Part shown: positions 22,668 through 35,124 of the stretch, piece by piece
Numbering within the stretch: position 1 is the first letter of the stretch
How the letters are laid out: each line of letters starts with the position of its first letter
Assembly: GCA_936432065.2 (NCBI GenBank)
Contig: OW386289.2
Coordinates: 14,989,077-15,053,076, forward strand
Direction of reading: 5' to 3'
Length of the DNA stretch: 64,000 nt
Origin: Rutpela maculata
Lineage: Eukaryota > Arthropoda > Insecta > Coleoptera > Cerambycidae
Position numbers and translations under genes: made by a program
Notes under the pieces: model-generated
Told to the model about the DNA's origin: nothing
What the model saw: only the letters and a program-made list of their open reading frames with translations
The model's database searches: none

Positions 22668-24160
22668 TTACCCCTTATGATGTATACAATTTAATGTTAT
22701 TTTGGGCCATCTATTTTCAGGCATCCTTTTTGTATGACCAAACCAAATCAGTTGTTTCCGTTCAACTTCGTCTGTAATATCTATTTCCATGCTCATATTC
22801 CCTCTAATGATCTCGTTTCGTATATTTTCAGGTCTCGAAGTTCTGCAGCTCCGTCTCAAACAATCCATCTCCGTAGCCAAAAGTTTTCTCCTATTGTATT
22901 TACTTAGGTCCCAAACTTCCACCCCGTATATAGTGACGCTTTGGACAATGGTCTTGTATATGCGCTTTTTCGTTTCTCTTTTTATATCTTTTCCCACAGT
23001 CGAGGGCTCCGATAGCTTTCCTTCCTTTACTTATTCTTTCCTGAATCTCATCGTTACTTGTTCCATTTGTTTAAGACGACCTCTAGGTATTTGCATTTTT
23101 TTCACGCCTTTAATGTTCCCATTTTCCAAAGGCTATGTACCTTTGGAATCACTACCTACTATCAAGTATTCACACTTATTTAGATTTATTTTAAGACCAG
23201 CGCGTTTGTATTCTTCATTGAGCTTTCTAATCATATAGCTCATCTTCCACAATCACAACTTGGTCATCTGAAAAAGAGCTCTAAAGTCTCCTACTTGCTT
23301 GCCCATGTTTTGACATTTACCGACTCATCCTCTCAAGACTTGGTCTATGTATATTTTAAACAACAGCCTTGTCTTAGCCCATTCGCTATTCTACATGGTT
23401 CCGTGAGTGTACTGCCGATTTTTACTCTAGTCTAGCAGTATTATCTTTAGTATCGCTGAGTAGCTTGGCAACGTATGTTGAGTTTTTGCATTTCTACACC
23501 ACACAGTTGTGATTCTGGAACGCTTTTTCTAGGTCTATCAGAGCTATGTGTGTTTCACTGTTTCGTTGAACCCTCTTTTCCATTGTTATTTTTAGGGTGA
23601 ACAGATTGTTGCTGGTTGATCTGCCAGCTCGAAAATCCTGATTGTTCCTCGGGTTGTTTGTCTTCAATGTCTTCTTCGATCAGGTTTCTCATTACGGTTG
23701 CTATTACTGCTACACCATGATTATTTTTTGAGTCATTTTTTGTACCTTTTTTGTTGAGTTTTTGCATTTCTACACCACACAGTTGTGATTCTGGAACGCT
23801 TTTTCTAGGTCTATCAGAGCTATGTGTGTTTCACTGTTTCGTTGAACCCTCTTTTCCATTGTTATTTTTAGGGTGAACAGATTGTCGCTGGTTGATCTGC
23901 CAGCTCGAAAATCCTGATTGTTCCTCGGGTTGTTTGTCTTCAATGTGTTCTTCGATCAGGTTTCTCATTACGGTTGCTATTACTGCTACACCAAGATCAT
24001 TTTTTGAGTCATTTTTTGTACCTTTTTTGTGGATGGTTGATACATATAAAATCCTCCATTCGATCAGGGTCTCTGCTGTTTTTACCTATATTTTTCTGTC
24101 CGGTGTATCGTTTGGGGTACTTCCCGATGAGCTGGGGCCTTGAAATTTGGCATGGAGAAT
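22668..24160 (-). pseudogene. RTE-like LINE fragment (reverse transcriptase)
   Basis: Decayed minus-strand LINE. The C-terminal piece at 22668-22997 reads SVTIYGVEVW, LRRSCRTSR and KQLIWFGHTKRMPENRWP, the tail I know from RTE-clade and related reverse transcriptases. Upstream on the same strand come KINLNKCEYLIVGSDS (about 23150-23210), a DDQVVIVEDE catalytic-region remnant (about 23240-23275) and ALIDLEKAFQNH (about 23510-23545), the expected RT order. Frames change repeatedly and stops are frequent. A 276 bp tandem duplication has copied the DLEKAF region. Endonuclease sequence was not found. The precise clade is not certain. Confidence 0.75.
23477..24028 (-). repeat. Tandem duplication, two 276-bp units
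   Basis: Units 23477-23752 and 23753-24028 differ at only a few bases. Both lie within the RT remnant and each contains the DLEKAF-coding block. The duplication is therefore younger than the decay. Confidence 0.88.
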
Positions 24161-25880
24161 GGTGACGGCAGAAGTGACGGCTGTAATATTGTAGTCAATC
24201 TATATATGTAGAAGACAATACACACATTAAAATTGTAACGGTCATTTTTATTTCCAGGCATAAAAGCCCTTAAATTACATTATTTCGTATTTTCCGTACA
24301 TAAATTACCTATTTTGTTACCTCTTAAAAAATAAATTATCGCCGCTACTGTAAGGTTCTAGAAGGTAACGTAACCGTCGCCTAGTTCTCGGCTTTACTGG
24401 TAAACATTTGAAAATAATGCCTTTCCTCTAATGAGAAACCATAGTTTAAATTCGCGGGTTTAAGGAGTAGAGGTATTTCGACTACTAGTGGGGGAAGAGA
24501 TAAATACCGAACCAAGCGGCAGACATGATTGATTTTGACGTGAAATTCGTAAGATGAATAATCGTCCTAGTGTTAGAGGGTTGAGTCTTTATAAACCCTG
24601 ATTTTATTACCTATCTTTATGATTTGTTTAGTACAATTAACCATTTCCCGTTAATGGGAGTTCATTAAATGGTTATGTTTGTTTTTTTTAAGAGTGTAAT
24701 CTAAAAATATTCTTTTGTGTGTACAATTGTACGTAAAAATAGTGTTTTAATGCTGTTCTGAGTCTACTTACACTGTAGTGCTCAATTCTGGAGGTGTACG
24801 GTGTTTAGAGGAAAGTGTATTCCCTTTGACAGGCAACTTCAATGTAAGTAATCAAACTATTCTATATTTCAAAGGCAATCAACGCAAAAACTAACTCTTA
24901 AGTGCTACGTGCGGCATTTCGAGATCGCGAGTGCCTAGTCCCGTTTAAAAAGACTGATAATGAATTTTCTCATTTAATAGTTATAAACATTTTCTATGTT
25001 TCGTACCTTTTGTTTTTATATGTGCCTTGTAGCATGAAATGCTACATTTCATTTGTTATGTTTATTAACTTTAGTTACATATAGAGATTTGTTTTGATAC
25101 CTATAAAAATTACAATTTGTTTATTAGTAGGATGTCATTTTACCTTTCTACTTAAGGACAAATACGTTGGCCAACTATTGATATATATTAATAATTTAGT
25201 TATCTATATATTTTGCAATATTATTTTGTGTATTGTGGCCTTTTGCCGACAAAGGTGTTTCTTTTTATGGAACAGTATCTGTGATTTATTGTGAGTACCT
25301 ATTTTATAAATGTTTGTCTCTCTGTACCAATTTTTTTGCTCTGTTTGATTTTTGTGATCATACTCCAAGCACAAATTTTATTTGCTGCTTTGTCAATTGC
25401 TCTACCATGTCTTTTCGCTTCATAATAAATTTGTTATTGTTAATTAGATATGTTTTATTTCAACAGCCATAAAAATATAGTTTTTTAAAAATAGCCGGGC
25501 TTTGCTATTTGACATTTTTTTAAAGATTTATAATTTGCCCTCAAGAAAATAACAAACGTTATAAAATGAAGACGGTGCCAAAATAGTAAGAGATATGAAG
25601 AAAATTGTAGAGAATTAAATTTTATTCAGAAATGTTTAAAAACCTTTGGCCTTTAAGGGTATAATAAAATATAGTTTACATAAACATGATACACATGATT
25701 TACGCTTGTGACGATCACCCTGTATGACGAAAATGATCCAATTTCAGTAGGAAGTATTCTGCCTTGCTATTTTATATATTCCAAATTCTAAAGAAAAATA
25801 TTAAGCCCAACAGAGTTTATCGTATTAGATATTCGCAGTCGGCAACACCCGACTACAACTTTATTTATTTCATAATTAGT
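24161..25880. other. No gene recognised
   Basis: AT-rich sequence with several 60-90 codon hydrophobic ORFs of low complexity. I see no domain motif, clear LTR pair or RNA gene. Confidence 0.4.
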
Positions 25881-26510
25881 GGAGTAAAAAACGGGGGAAA
25901 AGTCGCTTCCTTCTCGAGTTTTTTTTTAATCTTAGAACAAACTGAGCCATATACCATTTCGTTAAGTAGGTCGATGTTCATTAGAAATCATGAAATACGA
26001 CATTTTTTAGTGGTCACGGACATTGTTATTTTTAAAAAGGTGTGAATATTTTTTTTTTTTTTTTGTTAATCATGTTTCTTTGAACATCTAATGCCATATC
26101 TCAAAAACGAATGGAGATATCCACATGAACTTTTTTTTTTGTTATAAAACACACACTTGAGGGCTTCTATCTGTGTATAGTATTGTTAATTAAAACATTT
26201 TTAAGCATGTTAAAAACTTAGATAACCTTGAAAGTTCAGAAAATACGCAGTCAAATTTTCACTAAGCGAGGAACTTTTTTGTTTTTGGAAATTTTGTATA
26301 ACGTGCTGCGAAGAAAATAAAGCCAAAAGACCAAAAAAGTTTTTGATAGCATAATTCTTATTGTGTCTTTGATAGTTTAGGTACAGTGATTTTTTTGGAT
26401 CGCGCGAATTGCAGAAATTGAGTATTAATACGCCCGCGTCCACTAAAACTAACTAGTATCAGGGCGGTGTACGATTTACGTTATTCGTTTTCGTCGAAGG
26501 TCAAATTATA

Positions 26511-27541
26511 AAACCGCTGCCCAAGGAATCACTACTTCCACATCCAGATCTTCTATCCAAGTCTCTCACAACGAAACAAATTTGAATGTGGAAATAATTG
26601 TTTATGGAACTTTAATAAAATATTTGAAATCGTCTACCCCAAAAACCTATAATAGTAGATTGTAATACAAGTGCGGCAAGGGCTTCATTGCAAAACGATG
26701 TATGAAAGTATCCTATCATACGAGTTTTGCAATGAAGCTTGCCACATGTGTGTTACATACTATTTTTTCTACGGTTGTGAAGTTATTTCCCTTTTTTAAA
26801 GTCTTTCCAAAATTTTAAATTTGCTGCCTGTCAGATTTTGTTTAAAGTGACATTTTCCGCAGTCATTCTGAAGTTTGAAAATGTAACTTTGTAATTGCAA
26901 TTCATGTGTAATTAATATACATTTATAGAATTTAATTGTTATTACCAGTAAAAAATATAAAATTTTTTGTGTGTGTGAAGATGTAATCAAGGCGTGTGGC
27001 AAATTCTTTGCCGCACGGCGTGCGGCAAAGTGACATTTTCTGCAGTCATTTTGAAGTTAGAAAATTTGACTTTCAGCACAATCGTAGAAAAAACGATATA
27101 CCACATCGGTAGTGGTGCTGATGGTGGTGGAAGGGGAGTGGTAGTAGTGGTGGATAAAGTAAAAAAAAATTTGAGGCCTTTGGTTTTTGAACACACACTA
27201 AATGACAATTTTATTTTTTTCGCCCCCTTGAATAATGGGGTGGGAGTTGGTAATGGGGGTGGTTAATGCCAAAACATTTTGAGACCTTAGCTTCTCTTAT
27301 ATATACTAAATACCAATTTTATGGACTCTTACTTGCTTGATTTGCTCTGGAACCGTTTATCTTAAACGGTTCCAGAGTAATTGTGCGCACAAAAAAGTTA
27401 CAGACAGACTGACAGACAGAATTTTTTTTTGCTCAAACTTAAAATCTCGACGTTTCATGACATTCTAAGCCTATTTGAACAACAGAAATTTTCAAAAATA
27501 TTTTTGTCGATACTGTACTTACACTGGATGTGGAAGTAAAA
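26511..27541 (+). repeat. R1 interspersed repeat, interrupted copy
   Basis: Starts AAAACCGCTGCCCAAGGAATC, and ends CTGGATGTGGAAGTAAAATG. It is split by an insertion at about 26652-27088 and resumes at AACGATATACCACATCGG. Confidence 0.7.
26652..27088. mobile_element. Insertion with internal hairpin inside R1
   Basis: Contains an inverted pair, GCTTCATTGCAAAAC and GTTTTGCAATGAAGC (26690-26740), and a direct repeat of TGACATTTTCYGCAGTCATT (near 26850 and 27030). Non-coding; class unknown. Confidence 0.5.
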
Positions 27542-28904
27542 TGTGTAACGATATTCTTTCCCTTATTACCACTTGTATTATATTGTAGAGCGTATGGCCA
27601 TTGTGCGAATTGTGCGTGGATTATCTGCTAAAAAAATATTTAAGATAAAAAAGCAATCTAAGTTTCATCATAAAATGGAGTGGATTTTATGTGGCGTAGT
27701 AATAGAGGAGAACGGTAAACTTGTGCACAAGCTATGGAAACAGGGTTTCTATACTTAGAGCTGCGGAAATTAAAAGAGACTTAATTTAGGATATTTTTTC
27801 TTTTTTGTTACCTAATTTAGGCGAAAATAACACGTTTACTCAATTATTGTGTGGATCTAGGGTAAAAATGCAATGCATGTGAGTTTCGGATAGGGACTCT
27901 GACACAGGAAATGTCGGATACAAATATTAAGATTGCCACGTTAAAAAAAAAGTGCTTTAAGAAACTGTCTTTTCTATTTAGCTCCAATAATAACGCAAAA
28001 AAAAGAAAAACTCGATAGTTTACTTTTTATCAAAACACAAAATTATTACTTTTCCTAAACTTCTGTTTATGGAATTTTATTAGCCCCCTAGTCGCGCATT
28101 TTTTTTTCCATTTACTATAATATTATTTTTTACCGTTTCCGAGATACCAATGCAATGCATTTTTATCCCAGATACTCCTATTTAAGATTTTTAATTCCTT
28201 TTTGCCTTCAACCTTAGTCCTTAATGCGCCACTGGAAAAAATAAGTTATCCTTTCAAATCCTAAAACGTGATAACAGTCCTAAACATAAAAAAATAATAA
28301 TGAAAAGTTCCGTTACACACAATACATAATCATTATTATTCTTAAGTGCCGCGCGCGTACGCTTCAACAATTCCTCCATACTAAAAAATTCGTAACTAAC
28401 AAACTATTGCTAATAATGAAAATAGTGTTTTTCTAAAAACTTTTTTAGTCTATTGACTTCATTTTCTTCATAGCATGTTACACAAAATTTTCAAAAACAA
28501 AAAAGTTCCTCGCTTAGTGAAAATTTGATGGCGTATTCTCTAAACTTTCAGGGTCATCTACGTTTTTGGCATGTTCACATTTTTTTTTATTAGCAATCCT
28601 ATGTATAAAAAGAAGCGCTTAAGTGTGTGTTTTATAACAAAAAAAAGTTCACATCGATAGCTCAATTTATTTTTGAGATATGGCAATAGATGTACAAAAA
28701 ACATGATTTAAAAAAAAAAAATCTTACACTTTTTTTAAATAAGAATATCTGTGACCACTAAAAAATGTCGTATTTCGTGTTTTTATGTGTAAAATGATGT
28801 TGTTTATAATACCCACTGTGTCTGATCTTGTTCTAAGCTGATAAAAAAAACGACACAATTTTACTTCTTTTTCGCTGCTCTAAATAGTGAGGTGAAGTAC
28901 GGTA

Positions 28905-29010
28905 CCGGTTTCGAAGACTGATGCTCGATCGGCAGAGTTAAGCACGCCGGGTGAATCCGTCACTTGAATGGGTGACCGTATCGCATCTCGCCGTCCTGTT
29001 TAAGTGGTAG
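28905..29010 (+). ncRNA. 5S rRNA-like sequence (5S pseudogene or 5S-derived SINE)
   Basis: AGAGTTAAGCACG matches the 5S box A region. CACTTGAATGGGTGACC matches box C at the expected spacing, and a CTCGATCGGC segment sits where 5S has its CCGATCACC. The ends do not pair as a full 5S stem. An A-rich run (TTAAAAAAAAACAAAAAAG) follows about 30 bp downstream. That points to a retroposed or SINE3-like copy rather than a functional 5S gene. Confidence 0.6.
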
Positions 29011-29432
29011 AGTAGCATTAGCTAAACTTCGCATATAAATAAGGCATTAAAAAAAAACAAAAAAGTCTTACTAAAAATACCATATACCATATTTTATTGT
29101 AAAATTGATATATCATCTAATCTAGATAAAGTTGGTTCGAAAGAGACACTCTGTATATTGGGTTCAGAAGTTGTGTTCATATTTTTGTGTGCTTAATAAA
29201 AAACCTTAATAACATTTTGCTCTAAAGTATTCTACTATGCTGGTTTATATATATTCCATTATATATTCCAAGTCTAACAGAAGTTATCGTGTTTACACCG
29301 TTAAAACGATCTACACACCACATACACACCCACAGTCAGACATTTTTATTCGATATTTGAATTCAGGCTGTTATGAAATGAATTTCTCTATAAATTATTC
29401 TTTTCTACGATATATGGTGATTAAATAAAATA

Positions 29433-29815
29433 GGTATAATACACGTACTAAACGTATTAATTAATACTATTTTATAAGAGAACAAATTGCTAACAAAACA
29501 TAATGCTCAAATATATCCCCATAGGTGAGCAGCAGTGGCGTAACTACATGGGACAAAGGGTGCGGCGCACACGGGCCTCAGAACTTAGAGGGCCTTACAG
29601 GGCCTCTAGGAGCTATACATAAAAAAATGTTTTTTATTTTATGTTAACTAAACTGAATTATTTTATTTTAACGAAATTTATTTGTTTTATAAAGTTTAGA
29701 GGACAACCAGATCATCTTGCACACGGGCCTCATCGACTCTAGTTACGCCACTGGTGAGCAGCTAGCCGATGGGTTTACCAAGCCATTACCTCCCACAATA
29801 TTCATAGAGTTAAAA
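29433..29815 (+). pseudogene. Copia retrotransposon RNase H C-terminus, interrupted
   Basis: Reads RTKRIN, a stop, YYFIREQIANK, a one-base frameshift, then IMLKYIPIGEQ. After the MITE it continues LADGFTKPLPPTIF. RTK.I...YHFIRE and LADGxTKPL are the signature end of Copia-type pol. Only this terminal fragment is recognisable; no LTRs were identified. Confidence 0.8.
29533..29753. mobile_element. hAT-like MITE, 8-bp TSD GTGAGCAG
   Basis: 221 bp with TIR CAGTGGCGTAACTA / TAGTTACGCCACTG. Exact GTGAGCAG flanks lie at 29525-29532 and 29754-29761. It is inserted in the Copia fragment. A second copy of the family is at 51582-51813. Confidence 0.92.
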
Positions 29816-30060
29816 ACAAATAAATATTGGATTAAAATAATATGTTTATATATCTAAATGTCCATACACACGTTTATTTTGAAATGTAAGTCATACAATA
29901 TTATATTGTTACTTGATTTTAAGTCGTATGAATAAACAATTACTATTCACTAAATAAACAATTACTATTCACTAAAACAATTATTATTCATTCAGAGTCC
30001 GTGATTAAAGCAGTACTAATTCGAGTAGTTAATTTTCACATTAAATAATTAACTTTAAGA

Positions 30061-30690
30061 CAAGCGCGGATCTAGAAATTTCAATAATTTTTTTCTCGTC
30101 TGTGGCGCATGGGACCCATACGAAATATGGGAAATAACATCTCGAGAAGCACTTCTCTAACAACCCCTAAAAAATTTTGAAAAAGCAGTTTGCGAAAATT
30201 TTTTTCAAAATTCGATTACCCCCCCCCCCCCAGGTCTAAGGACTCCTGTTTAAAATTATTTTTTTTGTCATATGCATTTTACTTTTCATAAAAATACAGC
30301 CACACGTTTTGAAGTTTATGAAAATATTTTGATTACTAACTGAGATACAACGAATTGAAATTTTGTGATTTGTTAAATTGTAAATCACAAAATTTCAATT
30401 CGTTGTATCTCAGTTAGTAATGAAAATATTTTCATAAACTTCAAAACGTGCTGCTGTATTTTTATGAAAAGTAAAATGCGTATGACAAAAAAAATAATTT
30501 TAAACAGGAATCCCTAAACCTGGTGGGGGTAATCGAATTTTGAAAAAATTTTTCGCAAACTGCTTTTTTTTCAAATTTTTTTAGGGGTCGTTAGAGAAGT
30601 GCTTCTCGATATGTTATTTCCCATATTTCGTATGGGTCCCATGCGCCACAGACGAGAAAAAAATTATTGAAAATTCTAGATCCGCGCTTG
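30061..30690. mobile_element. hAT-like MITE, 8-bp TSD CTTTAAGA
   Basis: 630 bp foldback with TIR CAAGCGCGGATCTAGAA. Exact CTTTAAGA flanks lie at 30053-30060 and 30691-30698. The interior is shared with 19424-20043 and 60735-61303, but the terminal dozen bases differ. It contains a run of 12 C near 30220. Confidence 0.9.
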
Positions 30691-30698
30691 CTTTAAGA

Positions 30699-31810
30699 AG
30701 ACTTGTATCTATCTTTTCCCTTAACCCTTCTACATCAAGCATCAAGAATGCGCGTTGAAATTTGACTTTTGGAGAGGAGTGAAAAAAACCCTAAACCTAA
30801 AAAAAATATATATCAAAAAAAACTATCAATTTAAAATGGAAAAATATAGAGTAAAGGTTGAAGAGAATAATATGATGTCTATTTTTCTGTTAAAATTGAA
30901 GAAAAAAAGTTTTAGAGCTTAAAAGAAAATTGTGTGACAAATTTTTATCTACCAAGGGTTATAAATTTTTAATTATTCAATTTACGACAATAAAGTTGTA
31001 GAGAATTAAAGTTGTAGATAATTCGATTCTAAACGAAAAACCAAAAATTTTTTGTAAAATGTTACGGAAATATAGGGCAAGAACTGTTAGCACCCGTTTT
31101 TTTCAAGATGGCGGCCAAAAGGGGAGGCAGCCGACCCCGATAACTCAATTTTAAAATTACACTCCCTCTCCATACACAACGAAAAAAAACCTTTTCCTAC
31201 CCAAAATGCAAATGTAATATTTCAATGGACTACTCTATACCCCCCCAAGTTTGGTTTACGGGGGGAAAAAATGCCTATCTTACCTTAGTAACTCGAGCCT
31301 GGTTTACTGGTCTATTAACCGTTTTCCGTGGTAAAAACCTAACGTGACTCCACTACAGAACTAATTATAAAATAGGTCATTATCATATTATCAATCACCA
31401 AATGTTCCGGCCGGGAATTCGGGCAGCAAACTGAGTTACTCCGACGTAAACGAACCACATTGAACAAATGACGCGACTATCATGCGAAAACTGGTTTTAT
31501 TATTTTTAGTCAGTGATTGACCTTGAATTTTTAGCTTAAATTACATTCAAATCTGAGAAGTGTTGTTTTGTTTTCGCTTCACTTTTCGGAACTATGTTAT
31601 CATCTGGTCAGAGTTGCCAGTGGACCAGTAAATATCAAAAATATTTTTAAAAAGAAGCTTTTATTAATTATTTTGGTGTACTAAAACGAAAAAAATAAGT
31701 TATGTTATAACTTACCCGCATTAAAATGAATAGACGCTGCTAAAATGATAAGAAATGTGAAAATAAATATAGGAAGAGAATAAAATTTCACATACAAAAG
31801 TGAGTAGTGG
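30699..31810. other. No gene recognised
   Basis: Non-coding AT-rich sequence without a clear inverted repeat or ORF. Confidence 0.4.
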
Positions 31811-32106
31811 TATACCGGGTGGCTCAGTCGAACGGACACTGTTGTAACTTTTGAATGGGCTAATGGATTTCTTTCAAATTTGGCGTTCTGATATGGGATG
31901 AAATTTCCAATTATATGATGTAAAATAGCTGACGTCCGGTTTCGATGCAATTGACATTAAATCAAATTTTTAAATGAGAAAACCTGTACATTTTTGCATA
32001 TTTGGATCCTGCCCTTCAAAATACATATGATCTGATTCCTCAAATATTACTTTGATTTTCAAAAAAATATAGGTTTCTTAATTTTTAGATTTAATCATAG
32101 AAGGCT

Positions 32107-35100
32107 CCCAGTAAACATAGCAAGTCCGGCAAAGTGCCGGGCCAATGAATTTATTGCCGGGCGACTGTCGCTTGTCGTGTAATGATGCTGGCTTTGTGTC
32201 TTATAAGTAACTATAGGGCGATGATAAAAATGCTTTGATGGCCCAACAACGATAAAATGGCAATTGACCGTTGATTATTTCAACAATTAATATGTTGCAA
32301 TATGTAATATAGCTATTATGTTTTATTTAATCATAAAATAGACTACATGTAGGTAAATATTACATTTTTTTGGTATTAATGTAGGAAAAAATGTGAATTG
32401 TATATACCAACACCACCTAGCACTGGCAAGCACAAATTCACAATTGATGAGTCATCAACACAAGGACAAAGTGCGTGGACAAGGCTCATAAATAGCGTTA
32501 TTGGTTATTTTTTCGAGTTTTGGAGTTTTACTTGTTTATTTATTGAATAGTCTTTATTGTCGTGAAGAAGTAAGTAATTGATGGGTCTATAAAATATGTA
32601 TATGTTGTGTTAAGTTTATGAAAAAATTATAATTGTGTCATGATTTGCTTGAAGGTTATGTTTACAATTTTTCGATTGATTTAATAAGTACTTTAATTTT
32701 ATATTTTATTTTCAAAATGAAATAAGGTATAATTTTCTATTTATTTTTATTTTAAGGTCTGTCAATTACACTTTCGGCAGGATAAAATTGAAATTGAGAC
32801 AAGCGGTGTGTACACAAGAATGGAAAAGACTCACGGCTCTATTACGTCACCCCCGTTTGATAGAAGGTTTGCTATACTAATTAATACTTAACTTCTTTTT
32901 AGTTAATTTTCTTTCTTTCATGTGCGGTACCTAATCAATTTTCAAATTGTGTTTAGTATATGTCGAAGCCCAATAATATCCATCGGGACTATATATCCTA
33001 CAGATGGTATTGATTATACTGTTTTTCTAGGTTTGGTAGGTTATATCTATACGTTGATAGTGGTGATGATTTGTTGGAATTTTCAGCAGACGGATGAGAT
33101 AGTTTTTCAAATTAAAAAGAAAACTGGAGTCAACATACATCTACTTTTATTATGGACAAAAGTGAGTACATATTACATAACATTAGGATTACTTGCTGTA
33201 GCTTTCCCACATTTGATTAATAATAATTTTTGTTATGTTTACAAAACACACGTGAAAAATTTTCAACCATTACTCTTTTAACAATGTCAAAAACAACCCC
33301 TGATGCCATTGAAAATTAATGATCATTACCCTATATTTTTTTGAGATGCCGGTTACCAAAATTCCAAAATGAGGGTATAATATGCACGAATATACAAGTA
33401 GGTACTTTAATTTAGATCATCCAAGTGTTGTTTTCGAGGTGTTTTTTTTTTACTTTGGATTTTACAATGGCCGGATCTACACTTGTTGCATACTTATCGT
33501 ATATTAAATTAAATTCTTTATTTATGTGATACATTACATGCATATTTGGTAAGTAAAACTAATACAAAAGCAGCAAATATGGGTAACATAATATAAGTAT
33601 AGGTCATATAAATTGTAAATATTATAAAAAGGTACAACACGGACAGTACGAATGTATGTATAAGGTACAAAACATTTTAAAATCACAATATGTCATATGC
33701 ACATTAAACAACTCTTTCTTCCTTGTCTGAAATTTTGTTGCATAACATTAAAACAAATATTCTGAGTCTTACTGCTTTGAACCTGTAATATAGACTACCT
33801 ATTAGGTTTAAGTGGCCATGTTCACGTTTTCTTAAATTTTAAGGATTTAAATCCTCGAGAATAAAATTGTGATTTGTTTTCCTAATATTTCATACTATCA
33901 GGTCAAAAAATAAATAAATTCGGAAATATGATGTAAGAAAACTTGTTTCAGCTGTAATACGAGGAAATCCAATGGGAAATAGGAGCTACCATAACCGGTT
34001 TGGTACGATCTTTTACTAATCGAGAAGATGAAGAATATAATTGAAAGCAAAGGAGAACAGAAATAAGACGATATATACGTTGGAATATGAAATGTATTTT
34101 ATTAAGTTCAGAGAACTGCGTTTTGTTGATTTTTAATGTTAAAGTATTGAATAAAATTTTATTTTCTCTTAGTAACTTGGAGTCAGTTCTTAAGAAATAA
34201 TGTGTCGACTTTATAGAAATATACCGGTTTTCATTTTTTTAGAAGGGTCAAAACTAAAAACCACGATATGGGTATATTTATTTAATCAAACATTCATTTA
34301 GACGTTCCCAAATATGTCGGTTGACAATTCTAATCAAGCAGTAGGTATGTGTTACGTGATGCATGTGGTTATTGACGACATGCGTAATATGTAAAAGAAG
34401 TTTTGAATATAAATATGCATATGGTGGTAACTTAATTTTTAAAGTAGCAAAAAAATAAAATAATAAAAATCGTTACTTATGGCCTAATTAAGTTGCAAGT
34501 ATATGTACAAGGTGTCCCATATCGTTATGTTCAAATTTTGGGAGCATAAAGTAGACTTAATTGTAAGACTAAAAAACACAAAAGTGGTAGTGCGATTTTT
34601 ATTTGTTCCGAAGTTACAGGCCTATTAAATTTATGAACAGTAAATTAAAAAAAAAACTTAGTCATGTGGGAATAACTGACAAAAAACGAACCATTTGACC
34701 ACGGATGACAGATGCTTTTTTTGTATTTACTGATCAAAAATTTTATAGTCCTGTAACTTCCAAACATAAAAATTGATCTACCACTTTTGCGTTTTTTAGT
34801 CTTGCAATTAAGTCTACTTTACGCTCCCAAAGTTTGAACATGACAATACTAGATACCTTGGGTAGGCCATATGCAGGGCCACTTAAGTAAAGTCAAATTT
34901 AATTTAACGGCCCATAGTAGAAGTGTCGACATTGTGATTTCCATATGATGGCACAATGTCGGCCCAAAGACGGCAAGTGATGGCAAATGATCTGTACCCG
35001 GCTGCCCGGCCGTAGTGACCTATCTATGCCGGCCCAATGAAGTATGCCAGTAACAGGCCGTCAATTCATATGCCGGGTGTATGACATAGGGCCAACAAAA

Positions 35101-35124
35101 ATCCGCGTATAAATGTTTGCTGGG
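32107..35124. mobile_element. 3-kb element with CCCAG(T/C)AAACAT ends
   Basis: Ends CCCAGTAAACAT and ATGTTTGCTGGG, followed inward by GCCGG-rich subterminal motifs (GTGCCGGGCCAATGAA on the left, CCGGCCCAATGAAGTATGCC on the right). It is inserted in the outer foldback arm. Only a 2-bp flank match (CT) is visible. The 119-codon ORF at 32922-33281 is hydrophobic and resembles nothing I know. No transposase motif is visible, so it is probably non-autonomous. Confidence 0.65.

Larger units (their letters stand above)
25885..28900. repeat. Long inverted repeat with ~550 bp arms
   Basis: The left arm (about 25885-26450) and right arm (about 28370-28900) are diverged reverse complements. Shared landmarks are TACGACATTTTTTAGTGGTCAC, ATGCCATATCTCAAAAA, TTATAAAACACACACTT and TTTTCACTAAGCGAGGAACTTTTTTG. 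The interior holds the R1 copy and unrelated AT-rich DNA with no recognisable ORF; the 61-codon ORF at 27573-27758 is not identified. It may be a non-autonomous foldback transposon. Confidence 0.65.

Noticed and set aside
24161..25500. Possible solo LTR or host gene
   Set aside because: I could not find paired TG...CA ends with a TSD or any conserved protein segment.
28905..29010. Functional 5S rRNA gene
   Set aside because: The ends do not form the 5S terminal stem and there is no T-run terminator at the right place. Only the promoter-like boxes are well conserved.
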